64,000 nt of DNA from an uncultured Methylocystaceae bacterium (GTDB lineage Bacteria > Pseudomonadota > Alphaproteobacteria > Rhizobiales > Beijerinckiaceae). Positions within the stretch are counted from its first letter, which is position 1. Each line of letters opens with the position of its first letter. Below, piece after piece: positions 25,583-34,737 of this stretch. The stretch lies in assembly GCA_903870245.1 (NCBI GenBank), contig CAIQCB010000041.1, forward strand, positions 35,528 through 99,527, read 5' to 3'. A program made the position numbers and the translations under genes. The notes under the pieces are model-generated. The model saw nothing but the letters and a program-made list of their open reading frames with translations. It had not been told where the DNA came from and did not search any database.

Positions 25583-26907
25583 TATAAGCTCCCTGCGGGT
25601 GTATCCTTATCGAGTATCCTGGCGATACGGCGCGCCGCGACGACAGCGCCGTTTTCGCCCCTGATGCGTTCGGCGCAATCCTTCGCTTTCAGTGCGTATG
25701 TCGCGTCGTCGAGAAGCGCGGCGAGTTCGCTTGCGAGAGTTTCCGTGGTCAAGCTTTTGCTGTCCAGCATTCGAGCGACGCCAAGCCGCGCCAAACGCGC
25801 GGCGTTATCAAATTGATCGCCAAGGAAAGGCATAACCAGTTGCGCACGCCCGGCGCGTAAAGCCTGCCCGGTGGTTCCAGCCCCGCCATGATGCAGAATG
25901 GCGCAGGCGCGCGGAAAAACCTGCGAATGCGGCGTATAGGCCGCGACATGGACATCGCCGGGCATGGTCGCGCGCAAGGCCTCGACATCTCCTTCATCGG
26001 CCAGCAACAGCGCGCGTCGGCCGAGACATTGCGCGACCTCCGCGACCTGCCTGTAATGCGCCTCTCGCTGACGGGCGACAAAACTGCCGAGCGTAAATAC
26101 AATCGGCGGGGCTCCGGCGTCCAGAAAGGCGCCGATTTGAGGATCGAGCGTTTCCGGGCCGAGAAATCTGTCATGGAAAGTATGGCCTGCGATCTCCAGT
26201 TTGTCCCAATGCGAAGACTGCGACGACATTAGGGGGCTGAACAATCCGATCACCGCAGCGCTGGAACCCGCGCCAAGCAACAGATCAAGACCCTGGCGAT
26301 GCGGCAATCCCAATTCGTGACGCAAGCGACGCAGCGGACGCGCCCAGAGCCCGATTGCGTGCGCAAGCGTCCAGAGCAACGCCTGATTATAGCTACGCCC
26401 TACTCTCCCCTGCGGCGCGCGCCAGAAAGGCAGGAGCGAGCCCAGGGGGGGATCGTCGGGGGAAAACAGCATCACTGGCGAGAGAAGCGTCGTGATGCTG
26501 GACAAGCCGCGCTTCTCGGCCGCCAGCCGCGCCGAAAGGGCGATGCCGTGCGAAACGATGGCGCAGACATCGGCGCTCGCCGCCAGCACATCCTCATAGC
26601 TCTCGCGCAGATACGGAAAAATGATCCGCTCAAATAGAAAACGATCGTCGGCGGCCATCCGTCGGGCGATTTCGCCCATCTCCATCCCGAGCCGCGCAAC
26701 GAGATCGTCGCCATCCGGTCGGATCGGCCGAAAGGCCAGACCTTCCCCGGCGACATAATCGGCATAGGCGGCGCTGGTGGCTATGACAGGCGTTATCCCC
26801 TCGGCGGCGAGAGCGTGGGCCAGCGCGATAAAAGGATGAAGATCGCCCAGCGAGCCAAATGTGACGATCAGGATTTGACGCTGGATTTTATGCTGCGCAG
26901 CGGTCAA
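25582..26907 (-). CDS. GT1-family (UGT/MGT-like) glycosyltransferase
   Basis: 441 residues. An N-terminal ILIVTFGSLGDLHPFIALAHAL matches the acceptor domain of macrolide/sterol glycosyltransferases. The C-terminal donor domain has VFTLGSFVARQ, HVAAYTPHSQVFPRACAILHHGGAGTTGQALRAG, and MPFLGDQFDNAARL, the UDP-sugar-binding motif. A TTG start at 26907 is chosen since AAAAGGAG lies 9 nt upstream and the domain starts 11 residues later; the ATG-initiated extension overlaps rlmN antisense. It probably glycosylates a lipid or small hydrophobic molecule; hopanoid or sterol is speculation. It is the first gene of a two-gene operon with the chagasin-like inhibitor. Confidence 0.87.
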   Translation of the reverse strand: MTAAQHKIQRQILIVTFGSLGDLHPFIALAHALAAEGITPVIATSAAYADYVAGEGLAFRPIRPDGDDLVARLGMEMGEIARRMAADDRFLFERIIFPYLRESYEDVLAASADVCAIVSHGIALSARLAAEKRGLSSITTLLSPVMLFSPDDPPLGSLLPFWRAPQGRVGRSYNQALLWTLAHAIGLWARPLRRLRHELGLPHRQGLDLLLGAGSSAAVIGLFSPLMSSQSSHWDKLEIAGHTFHDRFLGPETLDPQIGAFLDAGAPPIVFTLGSFVARQREAHYRQVAEVAQCLGRRALLLADEGDVEALRATMPGDVHVAAYTPHSQVFPRACAILHHGGAGTTGQALRAGRAQLVMPFLGDQFDNAARLARLGVARMLDSKSLTTETLASELAALLDDATYALKAKDCAERIRGENGAVVAARRIARILDKDTPAGSL

Positions 26908-27026
26908 GAACCCTTGCTCCTTTTGACAGACGCGGCGGGAGCCGGAAAAACCCTGCGGCCCCTCCCGCCGGGAGAAGAGAAATGCGCCGCGTAATGATTT
27001 GTGATAGGTAAGGCAAACAGCCGGAC

Positions 27027-28229
27027 ATGACGATGACTTTGTTGGAGACCACCCCCGCCTCGCCCGTTCCCGCCGCCGCCCCAACGGGCAGGCCCAATCT
27101 TGCCGGGATGACCCGAGGCGAGATCGCTGGCGCCCTGCGCGAGTTTGGCCTTCCGGAACACGAAATCCGGATGCGGACCAACCAACTCTGGCACTGGATT
27201 TATTTTCGAGGCGCGCGCGATTTTACGGAAATGCTCAATATTTCGAAGAGGCTCCGGGCGACTCTGGCCGACGCCTTCGAACTGCGCCTGCCCGAGATCA
27301 TAGAGGAGCAGCTATCTGTCGACGGCACCCGCAAATGGCTGTTGCGCCTTGCCCCGGTCGGGCCGCAGGACAAGGGCGCGGAGATCGAATGCGTTTATAT
27401 CCCCGAGAGCGATCGCGGCACGCTCTGCGTATCGTCGCAGGTCGGCTGCACGCTGACCTGTAGCTTCTGCCACACCGGCACGCAGCGTCTGGTCCGTAAT
27501 CTCACCACGGCGGAGATTGTCGGCCAATTGCTGGTCGCGCGTCAGCGGCTTGGCGATTTTCCCGGCCGTGAACGTCCGGTCGACGGCCTCGTTCCCGATG
27601 GCGAGGGTTTGAGAGCCGTTTCCAATATCGTTTTTATGGGCATGGGCGAGCCGCTCTACAATCTGGAGCATGTCGCGCCAGCGATCGAGACCATGGCCGA
27701 TGGGGATGGGCTCTCGCTCTCGAAACGCCGCATCACCGTCTCGACGTCCGGCGTCGCGCCGCAGATCGAGCGGCTCGGCGCCGAAACCGGGGCGATGCTG
27801 GCGATTTCGCTCCATGCGGTGAGGGACGATATCCGCAACACGCTGGTTCCGCTGAATAAAAAATATCCGATTCGCGAGCTTTTGCAGGCCTGCCGCGACT
27901 ACCCCGGCGCCAGCAATGCGCGGCGCATCACCTTCGAATATGTAATGCTGAAAGGCGTCAACGACTCTCCCGCCGAAGCGCGCGAACTTGTGCGGCTGCT
28001 CAAGGGCGTGCCGGCGAAGATCAATCTGATCCCCTTCAACCCCTGGCCAGGCGCGCCCTATGAATGCTCCGACTGGGAGACGATCGAGCGCTTCTCCGAC
28101 ATCGTATTCAACGCCGGCTACGCCAGCCCGGTGCGTACGCCGCGCGGGCGCGACATTCTCGCCGCCTGCGGCCAGTTGAAGAGCGAAACCGAAAAGCTGC
28201 GCGCGCGGGCGCGGCTAGCGTCGGGTTGA
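27027..28229 (+). CDS. rlmN: 23S rRNA A2503 / tRNA A37 C2-methyltransferase
   Basis: 400 residues, radical-SAM with CTLTCSFC (CX3CX2C) near residue 148, and the methyl-carrier cysteine in the C-terminal [16 protein letters not shown] and [11 protein letters not shown] are family motifs. It methylates C2 of A2503 in the peptidyl-transferase centre. An insertion of ~20 residues ([20 protein letters not shown]) is typical of Alphaproteobacteria. The 3' end overlaps the convergent dsbB by 15 bp. Confidence 0.96.
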   Translation: MTMTLLETTPASPVPAAAPTGRPNLAGMTRGEIAGALREFGLPEHEIRMRTNQLWHWIYFRGARDFTEMLNISKRLRATLADAFELRLPEIIEEQLSVDGTRKWLLRLAPVGPQDKGAEIECVYIPESDRGTLCVSSQVGCTLTCSFCHTGTQRLVRNLTTAEIVGQLLVARQRLGDFPGRERPVDGLVPDGEGLRAVSNIVFMGMGEPLYNLEHVAPAIETMADGDGLSLSKRRITVSTSGVAPQIERLGAETGAMLAISLHAVRDDIRNTLVPLNKKYPIRELLQACRDYPGASNARRITFEYVMLKGVNDSPAEARELVRLLKGVPAKINLIPFNPWPGAPYECSDWETIERFSDIVFNAGYASPVRTPRGRDILAACGQLKSETEKLRARARLASG

Positions 28230-28727
28230 GCGCAAGCCGGCGAGAGCGGCGACCCCTGCAAGCGCGGCGCAGACCACGACATTCCAGTTGGCGAGCGTTA
28301 GACCCATAACCCAAAGGTTCGGCTCGTCGCAGCGCACAACCTTCACATTGCGCAATTGCTGCATGAAATCGTCAACCGTCGCCGCCGTCGTCAGCGGGCC
28401 GGAACAGTCTGAGGGTCCCGCGAAGATCTTCCACTCGACGCCGGAGTGATAGATCGACAAAGCTACATCGCCGGCAAAGAGCAGCGCCATCAACCAAAAC
28501 GCGCCGCGCGCCAGCGCAAGCCTTCCGTTCTGCGCCGCCATCGCCGCCACCGGCGCAAGAAGAAAAGCCGCGTAATAGGGAACGCGCTCCTTATAGCAGA
28601 GTTCGCAGGGCAAATAGCCTAGATGCTCGTATGTCCAGGCCCCAATGATCGTGGCGATGGACGCCGAGAGGATCAGGCTCGCCAACCCGCGCTGCGTCAT
28701 TAAAACCGAGATTAATCCCGCCAGCAT
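28215..28727 (-). CDS. dsbB: Disulfide bond formation protein DsbB
   Basis: 170 residues, four membrane segments. The N-terminal periplasmic pair is PCELC after the first two helices, and the second pair comes from SDCSG and RCDEP. It reoxidises DsbA and passes electrons to quinone in the inner membrane. It lies 8 bp downstream of the DedA-like gene on the same strand. Confidence 0.92.
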   Translation of the reverse strand: MLAGLISVLMTQRGLASLILSASIATIIGAWTYEHLGYLPCELCYKERVPYYAAFLLAPVAAMAAQNGRLALARGAFWLMALLFAGDVALSIYHSGVEWKIFAGPSDCSGPLTTAATVDDFMQQLRNVKVVRCDEPNLWVMGLTLANWNVVVCAALAGVAALAGLRSTRR

Positions 28728-28735
28728 GAGCGCGC

Positions 28736-29314
28736 CTAGAACATTTTCGCCGCGAGGGCGAAGCCGGCGACGACAATCATCGCAAGAGCCCCCAGGAACA
28801 GGCCAAAATGGCTTTCGAGCTTCTCGCGGATCGGCTCGCCGAAATGATTGATCGCCGCTGCGAGGACAAAAAAACGGGCGCCCCGCGTGATCAGCGACAG
28901 AAAGATAAAGAGCGGGAAGTTATAGGCGAGCAGGCCAGAGACAATTGTGACGAGTTTATAGGGAATAGGCGTGAAGCCTTTCACCAGAATGAACAGAGCG
29001 CCCCATTGGGCGTAGAAGGCCCGCAGGGCCTCCATCTTATCGGCGTAGCCATAGAGGTGGATCAGCCATTGTCCGATCGTGTCGTAAAACAGCGACCCGA
29101 AGGCGTAGCCAAGCGCTCCACCGGCGACGGAGGCGAGGGTGCAGATCGCGGCGTAAAGCCAGGCCTTTTGCCGCTCGGCCAACACCATCGGGACGAGGAT
29201 GACATCCGGCGGGACCGGAAAAAACGAACTTTCGGCGAAGGAAATGCCGGCCAGCGCCCAGACGGCGTGAGGGCTCGCCGCAAGCGACATGGTCCAGTCG
29301 TAGAGTTTTTTCAT
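28736..29314 (-). CDS. DedA/YqaA-family membrane protein
   Basis: 192 residues with several hydrophobic segments and the VTT/DedA pattern: SFAESSFFPVPPDVILVPMVL, ASVAGGALGYAFGSLFYDTIGQ, then KGFTPIPYKLVTIVSGLLAYNFPLFI and RGARFF. The family is linked to undecaprenyl-phosphate or phospholipid flipping and envelope homeostasis. ATG 29314 is listed; a GTG two codons upstream (29320) is preceded by GGGAGA at better spacing and is a real alternative. Operon with dsbB. Confidence 0.9.
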   Translation of the reverse strand: MKKLYDWTMSLAASPHAVWALAGISFAESSFFPVPPDVILVPMVLAERQKAWLYAAICTLASVAGGALGYAFGSLFYDTIGQWLIHLYGYADKMEALRAFYAQWGALFILVKGFTPIPYKLVTIVSGLLAYNFPLFIFLSLITRGARFFVLAAAINHFGEPIREKLESHFGLFLGALAMIVVAGFALAAKMF

Positions 29315-29474
29315 TTTCACCCGAGAATCTCCCGCAGCCGGCGAACCCGCCCGGTATAGGCCCAACGGATTAAAACTTTAAGCGGCCCGACCGCTCTATT
29401 GCGGGTTGACGGGCCTCTGCGCCCGGCTAATATCCGCCCCGCTCGATCCGACGCCTGTTCGCCGGACTCCGGGC

Positions 29475-29559
29475 GCCCCTGTGGCGGAATTGGTAGACGC
29501 GCTCGACTCAAAATCGAGTGCCGCAAGGCGTGCTGGTTCGACTCCGGCCAGGGGCACCA
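29475..29559 (+). tRNA. tRNA-Leu(CAA)
   Basis: An 85-nt class II tRNA with encoded CCA. Acceptor GCCCCTG/CAGGGGC, anticodon stem CTCGA/TCGAG with loop CTCAAAA (anticodon CAA, reads UUG), variable arm TGCCGCAAGGCGT, T loop TTCGACT. It sits at the border with a lower-GC block, but I see no duplicated 3' end or integrase. Confidence 0.97.
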
Positions 29560-29743
29560 TATTTCATGCCTTTTTATAAGCTTTAGCTAGGCTTTACAGA
29601 GCCTGTTTCTCAATCTAGCATTCTATCAAAATCCTGACCTCGCTGGATTTTTTGGGAGTCTGATTTCTCTCTTCGTCAAAACGCGCCTCGGTCAGTTTCT
29701 CCCGCACATTCGCCTTCAACCCAGACAGATTGACTCCAGCGCA

Positions 29744-32143
29744 ATGATCGAAAAGAAAAACGACGAAAAACCCAGAATTTTTCATGAAAACAGAGCTCTA
29801 TATTCAAATCTCGCAACATTGCATCCCGTCTCTGATTTACGGGATAAATTACCCAAGTCCAATTTAACGATCAGCGCTTTCGTTCTAGCCATTTTTATTT
29901 CTGCGTTTCTATTGTTCGCCATACAGCCGATGTTTGCAAAAATGGTTTTGCCGCAGCTCGGAGGGTCGCCTGGCGTTTGGTCCGTCGCCATGGTGTTTTT
30001 TCAGACGATGCTCTTGGTCGGATACGCCTACGCAAATGTGCTGACGAGATATGTTCCGCTTCGCGCCGCTGTGCTTGCGCACAGCTTGCTGATGGCGGGC
30101 GTTTTCCTGACTTTGCCTTTCGGAATCAGTAAAAATCTCGGTGCTCCGCCCTCGCATCATCAGGTGACGTGGCTCGTAGGCGTATTCACCCTTTCTGTTG
30201 GTCTGCCTTTTTTCGCTGTGGCCGGCAACGGACCTCTGCTTCAGGCATGGTTCGCCCGTAGCGGTGATGATCGCGCAAAAGATCCGTATTTCCTTTACGC
30301 AGCCTCCAATCTTGGATCATTTGCGGCGCTCCTGCTCTATCCAACATTATTCGAGCCCGTTTTTTCGCTGAGCGAGCAAATACGATCTTGGTCAATGGGA
30401 TTTGGTTTCTTGGTTTTGCTGATCGGCCTAGCTGGATTTCTGGTTGTCGGGCGGAAAAACGACAGAACTGACCTCGTGACATCCGAGCCGGGATATGCAG
30501 AAAAACCCGAGCAGCCGTCACAGGTCAACGCCACAACAAACATGATGTTTCGAAAGGAGAAAGAGATCGCTGGCTGGATAGCTTTGGCGTTCCTGCCCTC
30601 GGCTCTGCTGGTGGCGGTCACCGCGCATATCGCGACGGATATCGCGTCGGCGCCATTCCTCTGGGTGCTGCCTCTCGCGCTTTATCTTTTGACCTTTGTC
30701 CTGATTTTTCAGGAAAAACCTCTCGTTCCAATGGGTAGCGTCGCACGAATTATGCCATTGCTTGCCGGCGCGATGCTGATGATGACACTGAACAAGGCCA
30801 ATATTTCGCTTGTGATCTTGTTGCATCTGAGTTTCTTCGTGACAGCAAGTCTGCTTGCCCATCAGAAGCTTTACGAATTGCGTCCCGAACCGTCGCGATT
30901 GACAGCTTTTTACCTATGGATGTCGGTTGGCGGGGTTTTGGGCGGCTTGTTTTCCGGACTATTTGCTCCGATGGCGTTTGATCGGGTTGTGGAGTATCCA
31001 CTCTTGATCTGCCTTGCGTTTCTGGTGCATCCGAAAGTCCGCAACGCACGGCGAGAGGCGCTTCAGAAGGAACTCTTGCCCGTCACACTGTTCAGTGCGG
31101 CAATGATCGCTGTGATTCTGGCGACTCCAGCCAACTCTCCGCTCGGCTCGTGGCTGACGATGATCAGTCTCTACCTGTCACTTGGCTTGGTTGTGTGCCT
31201 GTTCTGGCGACCGCTCATCCTATTGCCTTTGCTGGTTCTGGCCCTCTTCGACCTCAATTTGGTCCTGCCCCGGATGCATCAATCCGTCTTCTATCGATCT
31301 TTTTTCGGCGTGCATCGCGTCAGCCTGATTGATGATCGTTTCCGGATTCTATCTCATGGCACGACAGTGCATGGCGCCGAACGGATATTTAATGATGACG
31401 GCTCCCCAGAGAGCGGCCGTCCCACGCCGCTGACATATTACCATCCTGAGGGCGCGCTCGCCGCAACCTTGCGCAATCTGCCGAAACGTCGCGGAGGTCG
31501 CGACCTGGGGCTGGTCGGTCTGGGAACCGGGGCGCAAACATGCAATGGAGAGATTTCGGATCGCTGGCGCATTTACGAGATCGACGCCGAGGTCGTTCGG
31601 ATTGCAACCGACCCTGCCCTGTTTCGCTTTCTTACCGAATGCGCCCCTGGGGCAGAAATTTTTACAGGCGATGCTCGCTTGACGCTTGGCGAGGAGACCC
31701 GAACCGCTACGCGCGAGGGTCGTACGCCTGTCTTGTTTGATTATCTGCTTGTGGATGCATTCTCATCAGATAGTATCCCGGCGCATCTGCTGACGCGCGA
31801 AGCTGTCGCTCTTTATCTATCAAGACTAAGGCCAGATGGGGTTATTGTGTTGCACATCACAAACCGTCACATGGCTCTCGAAGACGTCGTCGCGGCTGTC
31901 GCGAGCGACCTCAAACTGGCGATTAAAATCAACCGTCGTCGCGATGGGCCAATTGATTACGATCGGGCTATGCCTCTGACGGCGGTGGCGCTCGCTCGCA
32001 GTGCAGATACGTTGACGCCCTATACTTCCACTGACGGATGGGACTATCCCCGGGTTAGCAACGTCAGGCTCTGGACCGATGATTATTCAAATATTCCAGG
32101 GGCCATATGGCGGCATATTCGTGCAGAGCAAAATACTCACTAA
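29744..32143 (+). CDS. Membrane-fused spermidine-synthase-like protein
   Basis: 799 residues. The N-terminal ~500 form many transmembrane helices (first at LTISAFVLAIFISAFLLFAIQ; conserved PQLGGSPGVWSVAMVFFQTMLLVGYAYA). The C-terminal ~290 are an aminopropyltransferase-like Rossmann domain: LVGLGTGAQTC, YEIDAEVVRIA, FTGDARLTL, DYLLVDAFSSDSIPAHLLTREA. This matches the 'fused MFS/spermidine synthase' family, whose substrate is not established. The start is uncertain: ATG 29744 has no clear ribosome-binding site and ~45 residues precede the first helix. Base composition is lower in GC than neighbours. Confidence 0.85.
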   Translation: MIEKKNDEKPRIFHENRALYSNLATLHPVSDLRDKLPKSNLTISAFVLAIFISAFLLFAIQPMFAKMVLPQLGGSPGVWSVAMVFFQTMLLVGYAYANVLTRYVPLRAAVLAHSLLMAGVFLTLPFGISKNLGAPPSHHQVTWLVGVFTLSVGLPFFAVAGNGPLLQAWFARSGDDRAKDPYFLYAASNLGSFAALLLYPTLFEPVFSLSEQIRSWSMGFGFLVLLIGLAGFLVVGRKNDRTDLVTSEPGYAEKPEQPSQVNATTNMMFRKEKEIAGWIALAFLPSALLVAVTAHIATDIASAPFLWVLPLALYLLTFVLIFQEKPLVPMGSVARIMPLLAGAMLMMTLNKANISLVILLHLSFFVTASLLAHQKLYELRPEPSRLTAFYLWMSVGGVLGGLFSGLFAPMAFDRVVEYPLLICLAFLVHPKVRNARREALQKELLPVTLFSAAMIAVILATPANSPLGSWLTMISLYLSLGLVVCLFWRPLILLPLLVLALFDLNLVLPRMHQSVFYRSFFGVHRVSLIDDRFRILSHGTTVHGAERIFNDDGSPESGRPTPLTYYHPEGALAATLRNLPKRRGGRDLGLVGLGTGAQTCNGEISDRWRIYEIDAEVVRIATDPALFRFLTECAPGAEIFTGDARLTLGEETRTATREGRTPVLFDYLLVDAFSSDSIPAHLLTREAVALYLSRLRPDGVIVLHITNRHMALEDVVAAVASDLKLAIKINRRRDGPIDYDRAMPLTAVALARSADTLTPYTSTDGWDYPRVSNVRLWTDDYSNIPGAIWRHIRAEQNTH

Positions 32144-32600
32144 TTCCTGCATGGACCGACATCATCCACCGAGCCCGCTTTTCCTTTGATCGCGAATCGA
32201 CTCAGCGGGAGTTTTTTATTCATTTCTGGTTTCTTCTAATCATCATCCGAGTTCTTCGCTTGCGGCTGTGGTCAACAGACAAGAACGCCGCCGTTGACGA
32301 TCTTGCGGCCCCAATTCTCCAGATCCTCCATTTGAGGGTCTTCAGCGATTTCCCGATCGGTGCAGTGTTTTTCCGGGCGCAGATTAACAATCTAATCCTA
32401 AATCCGGCGCCATATAATGAGTCTAACAGGAAGCGGCTTAGGCTTCGTCTTTATCCATCCTGCGCAAATCAATAATGTCATAAACTAATGCACAACTATA
32501 TGACTGTCGCCCAAGCGCAACACTTCCACGAAACTTTGACGTTCGAGAAGTAAAGTTTGTGGTTTAAGCGCATGTCGAATTGAGCTGTGTCAATAAATAA
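32144..32600. other. Intergenic region without supported gene
   Basis: About 460 bp of lower-GC sequence between the SpeE-like gene and the outer-membrane protein. A plus-strand frame (32107-32475) overlaps the previous gene, lacks a ribosome-binding site and resembles no protein. I see no promoter that I would assert. Confidence 0.5.
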
Positions 32601-32635
32601 CCCATCCTAGCGCAAAGCACTTTGAACCGGATGGG
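32601..32635 (+). promoter_or_regulatory. 5'-UTR hairpin covering the ribosome-binding site of the OMP gene
   Basis: CCCATCC (32601-32607) pairs with GGATGGG (32629-32635), and inside it CAAA (32613) pairs with TTTG (32621). The GGGA ribosome-binding site candidate (32633-32636), 8 nt before the ATG at 32645, is mostly within the stem, so translation may depend on opening it. Confidence 0.5.
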
Positions 32636-32644
32636 ATTCGTTCG

Positions 32645-33664
32645 ATGCGTGGAATAAACTTCATACTTGTCGCGTTGTTTCTTTCCTCTGGCTACTGTTC
32701 AACAGTCGCGCTTGCTAAAAATAGCGCCGATAAAAAGCCAGAAACTCTTCTCGCTGACGGGCATGTTGCGCTCCCGAACGCCAGACTCGAGCCCTTCAAC
32801 GGGGACATTAAATATTCTTTCTCGACCGAGTTAAATTCTGAAACCATGTGGCGAGGCATCTCATTGACCAACCACAGGCCGGGGGCGTTGGTGCGCGGAG
32901 AAATTGCAAAAGGCTGGTTTTACGTTGGCGGTGAGGCGCTGAACGTCACGCTTCCGACATTCCCTGTCGCGCAGCTCGACGTCTATGGCGGCGTGCGTCC
33001 TCAATTTGGGCCGGTAACCCTGGACTTTGGAGTGTTCTACTACGGCCGCCCGGGAAACCAGAACCAATGGTTCCTTGGCGGAACATTTCCGGTTATGACC
33101 CTATGGACCCCCGGCGCTTTTCCGACGACCCCGTTGAACCAGAGTTTCGTTGAATTTTTCGGTAAATCGACCTGGGCGATAAATGATTATCTGACGATCG
33201 GGTCCGAAAATTACTACACGCCCAACTGGGCCGGTTATGAGGCGCATGCGTTGTATTCTGGAGGCAATGCGCGCCTGTCGCTGCCCGGCGCGGGCGTGTC
33301 GCTTTCCGGGGCGTTCGGTCATTATTTCCTGGGCATGGGCTCCGCCACCTACGGCCCGACGTATATTCAACCCGGTATTAAGGGCATACAGGGCTTCAAA
33401 CTATCTACATACAACACATGGAATATTGGCGCCTCCTACGACTGGAATGGCGCGGTTTTCGACATCCGATATTGGGACACGAACCTCACTCAGAGGGGAT
33501 GCTTCGTTAACGTCGCAAATCCGGCCGGCAACTACTCCGCGGCCCTCTGGGGCAACCCTTATTCGAACTGGTGCGAGGCAAGGGTTGTCGGATCGATCAA
33601 AATTAATCTGGGCGCGGACAAAAGCCCGTCGATTATAAATCCCGCGTCTGCCGTCATAGAATAG
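32645..33664 (+). CDS. Outer-membrane protein, TIGR02001-like
   Basis: 339 residues with signal peptide (MRGINFILVALFLSSGYCSTVALA). The mature part has alternating strands with many aromatic residues and begins DIKYSFSTELNSETMWRGISLTNHRPGALVRGE, matching the start of the TIGR02001 (Gcw_chp) barrel family ('...RGIS.T...PA..G'). It would be an outer-membrane beta-barrel of unknown cargo. Two Cys near the C-terminus (RGCFVN, NWCEAR) could form a disulfide. The 5' UTR hairpin suggests post-transcriptional control. Confidence 0.78.
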   Translation: MRGINFILVALFLSSGYCSTVALAKNSADKKPETLLADGHVALPNARLEPFNGDIKYSFSTELNSETMWRGISLTNHRPGALVRGEIAKGWFYVGGEALNVTLPTFPVAQLDVYGGVRPQFGPVTLDFGVFYYGRPGNQNQWFLGGTFPVMTLWTPGAFPTTPLNQSFVEFFGKSTWAINDYLTIGSENYYTPNWAGYEAHALYSGGNARLSLPGAGVSLSGAFGHYFLGMGSATYGPTYIQPGIKGIQGFKLSTYNTWNIGASYDWNGAVFDIRYWDTNLTQRGCFVNVANPAGNYSAALWGNPYSNWCEARVVGSIKINLGADKSPSIINPASAVIE

Positions 33665-33669
33665 TCGAT

Positions 33670-33722
33670 GACGGCTGGCGCCATGAATGTAAATCACGCC
33701 TTCACGACGGCATGGCGCCATG
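33670..33722. repeat. Combined direct and inverted repeat
   Basis: GACGGCTGGCGCCATG (33670-33685) recurs as GACGGCATGGCGCCATG (33706-33722). The inner TGGCGCCATG/CATGGCGCCA also forms a 10-bp stem with 25-nt loop. It lies 6 bp after the outer-membrane protein stop. There is no T run. Confidence 0.65.
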
Positions 33723-33747
33723 CTCGTCTCTCCGCTATGGTGCCGGC

Positions 33748-33960
33748 ATGGCCTATGAACTGATCGTCCACACGCCTGATGGGGATATCGTCCTCGGCTC
33801 CTACGACACCAAAAGCGCCGCCGAAAAGCTCGCGGCCATCGCCATTCCGCCGGGTGAGCGGTGGTCGGTGGTCGAAGTGGACGGCAACGCCCGTCCTGCG
33901 GCGGTGATCGATTTTGCAGCCTATCGGGCAAAACGTAAGCCGCGTGGTCGGCCGACGTAA
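33748..33960 (+). CDS. Small conserved hypothetical protein
   Basis: 70 residues: MAYELIVHTPDGDIVLGSYDT, a helix KSAAEKLAAIAI, then RWSVVEVDG and a basic tail AAYRAKRKPRGRPT. The strand-strand-helix-strand pattern suggests a small alpha/beta domain. No membrane segment. ATG 33748 is chosen over an earlier in-frame ATG (33712) that lies inside the repeat. Function unknown. Confidence 0.6.
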   Translation: MAYELIVHTPDGDIVLGSYDTKSAAEKLAAIAIPPGERWSVVEVDGNARPAAVIDFAAYRAKRKPRGRPT

Positions 33961-34027
33961 ATAGACGAATGCCAGGATCGCGACCCTGGCCCCGGCGCTG
34001 GAAATATCTCGGACTGCTTTGCTTCAG

Positions 34028-34072
34028 AAAGCTTTCACCCGATGTGGAAACCGGTTCGGGGACATAAAGCTC
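34028..34072. repeat. Dispersed intergenic repeat, copy B
   Basis: Aligns with copy A at 3008-3051: AAAGCT start, GTGGAAACCGGTTCGG core and AGCTC end. Here CCCGA/TCGGG forms an inner stem. The copies are 31 kb apart in unrelated gaps. Confidence 0.6.
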
Positions 34073-34140
34073 AAAAAAATACCAGAGAGACTGACTGACT
34101 CAATCAGAACGGGAATATTCAATTTGTCCCGCGCAAAAGA

Positions 34141-34217
<77 letters not shown>

Positions 34218-34266
34218 TGGCATCCGCCGTGCGTGCTTTGCGCGGCGTTTGAGTAATTCGGCTGTT

Positions 34267-34578
34267 TTAATGCGTCCAGAGACCGATACGGGTGGTTTTG
34301 AAATTATCGGCGTAGGAGGCCTTTCTGCTGGGAGCCAGATTGGGGCCAGGCTCTTCTACTCGATAGGGCACGCCATTACGCTCGGCGTAGGCGATCGCCT
34401 CCTCCTTCGTCTCGAAACGCAGACGGATTTGCTGTTTCATGTCGCCTGAACTGGTCCAGCCCATCAGCGGATCGATGGCGCGGGGGGTCTCGGGGTCATA
34501 TTCCAGCTTCCATGGCTTGACGGCGCCGGGACCTGACTGCGTTGCGCTGGGCGCGGGACGGTAAATGCGAGCGGTCAT
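34267..34578 (-). CDS. ETC complex I subunit, NDUFS4-like
   Basis: 103 residues: TARIYRPAPSATQSG, KPWKLEYDPETPRAIDPLMGWTSSGD, then LRFETKEEAIAYAERNGVPY, and the tail SYADNFKTTRIGLWTH. This is the alphaproteobacterial counterpart of the mitochondrial 18-kDa NDUFS4 accessory subunit of NADH:ubiquinone oxidoreductase. ATG 34578 is chosen by homology; an ORF extension of 19 codons upstream is not conserved in type. It lies just downstream of the direction of no other complex I gene; the nuo operon is elsewhere. Confidence 0.92.
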   Translation of the reverse strand: MTARIYRPAPSATQSGPGAVKPWKLEYDPETPRAIDPLMGWTSSGDMKQQIRLRFETKEEAIAYAERNGVPYRVEEPGPNLAPSRKASYADNFKTTRIGLWTH

Positions 34579-34737
34579 TGAGCCTCTGAAATACAGGTTC
34601 GTGCTGAGTCCAACGGCTGGCGCCGGAGTCACCACCAGTTTCCCGCAGCCGCGACGAAGGTTTCATTAAAAGGTTTCAGCCCCCAAAACAAGCGAGCCGG
34701 CCAGGGATGAAAAGTCAAAGACGCCGCATTGGTAGCA

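Noticed and set aside
32107..32475. Plus-strand frame after the SpeE-like gene
   Set aside because: Overlaps the previous gene, no ribosome-binding site, composition unlike a protein.
29475..33664. Integrative element inserted at tRNA-Leu
   Set aside because: No integrase, no phage genes and no duplicated tRNA 3' end were found downstream.
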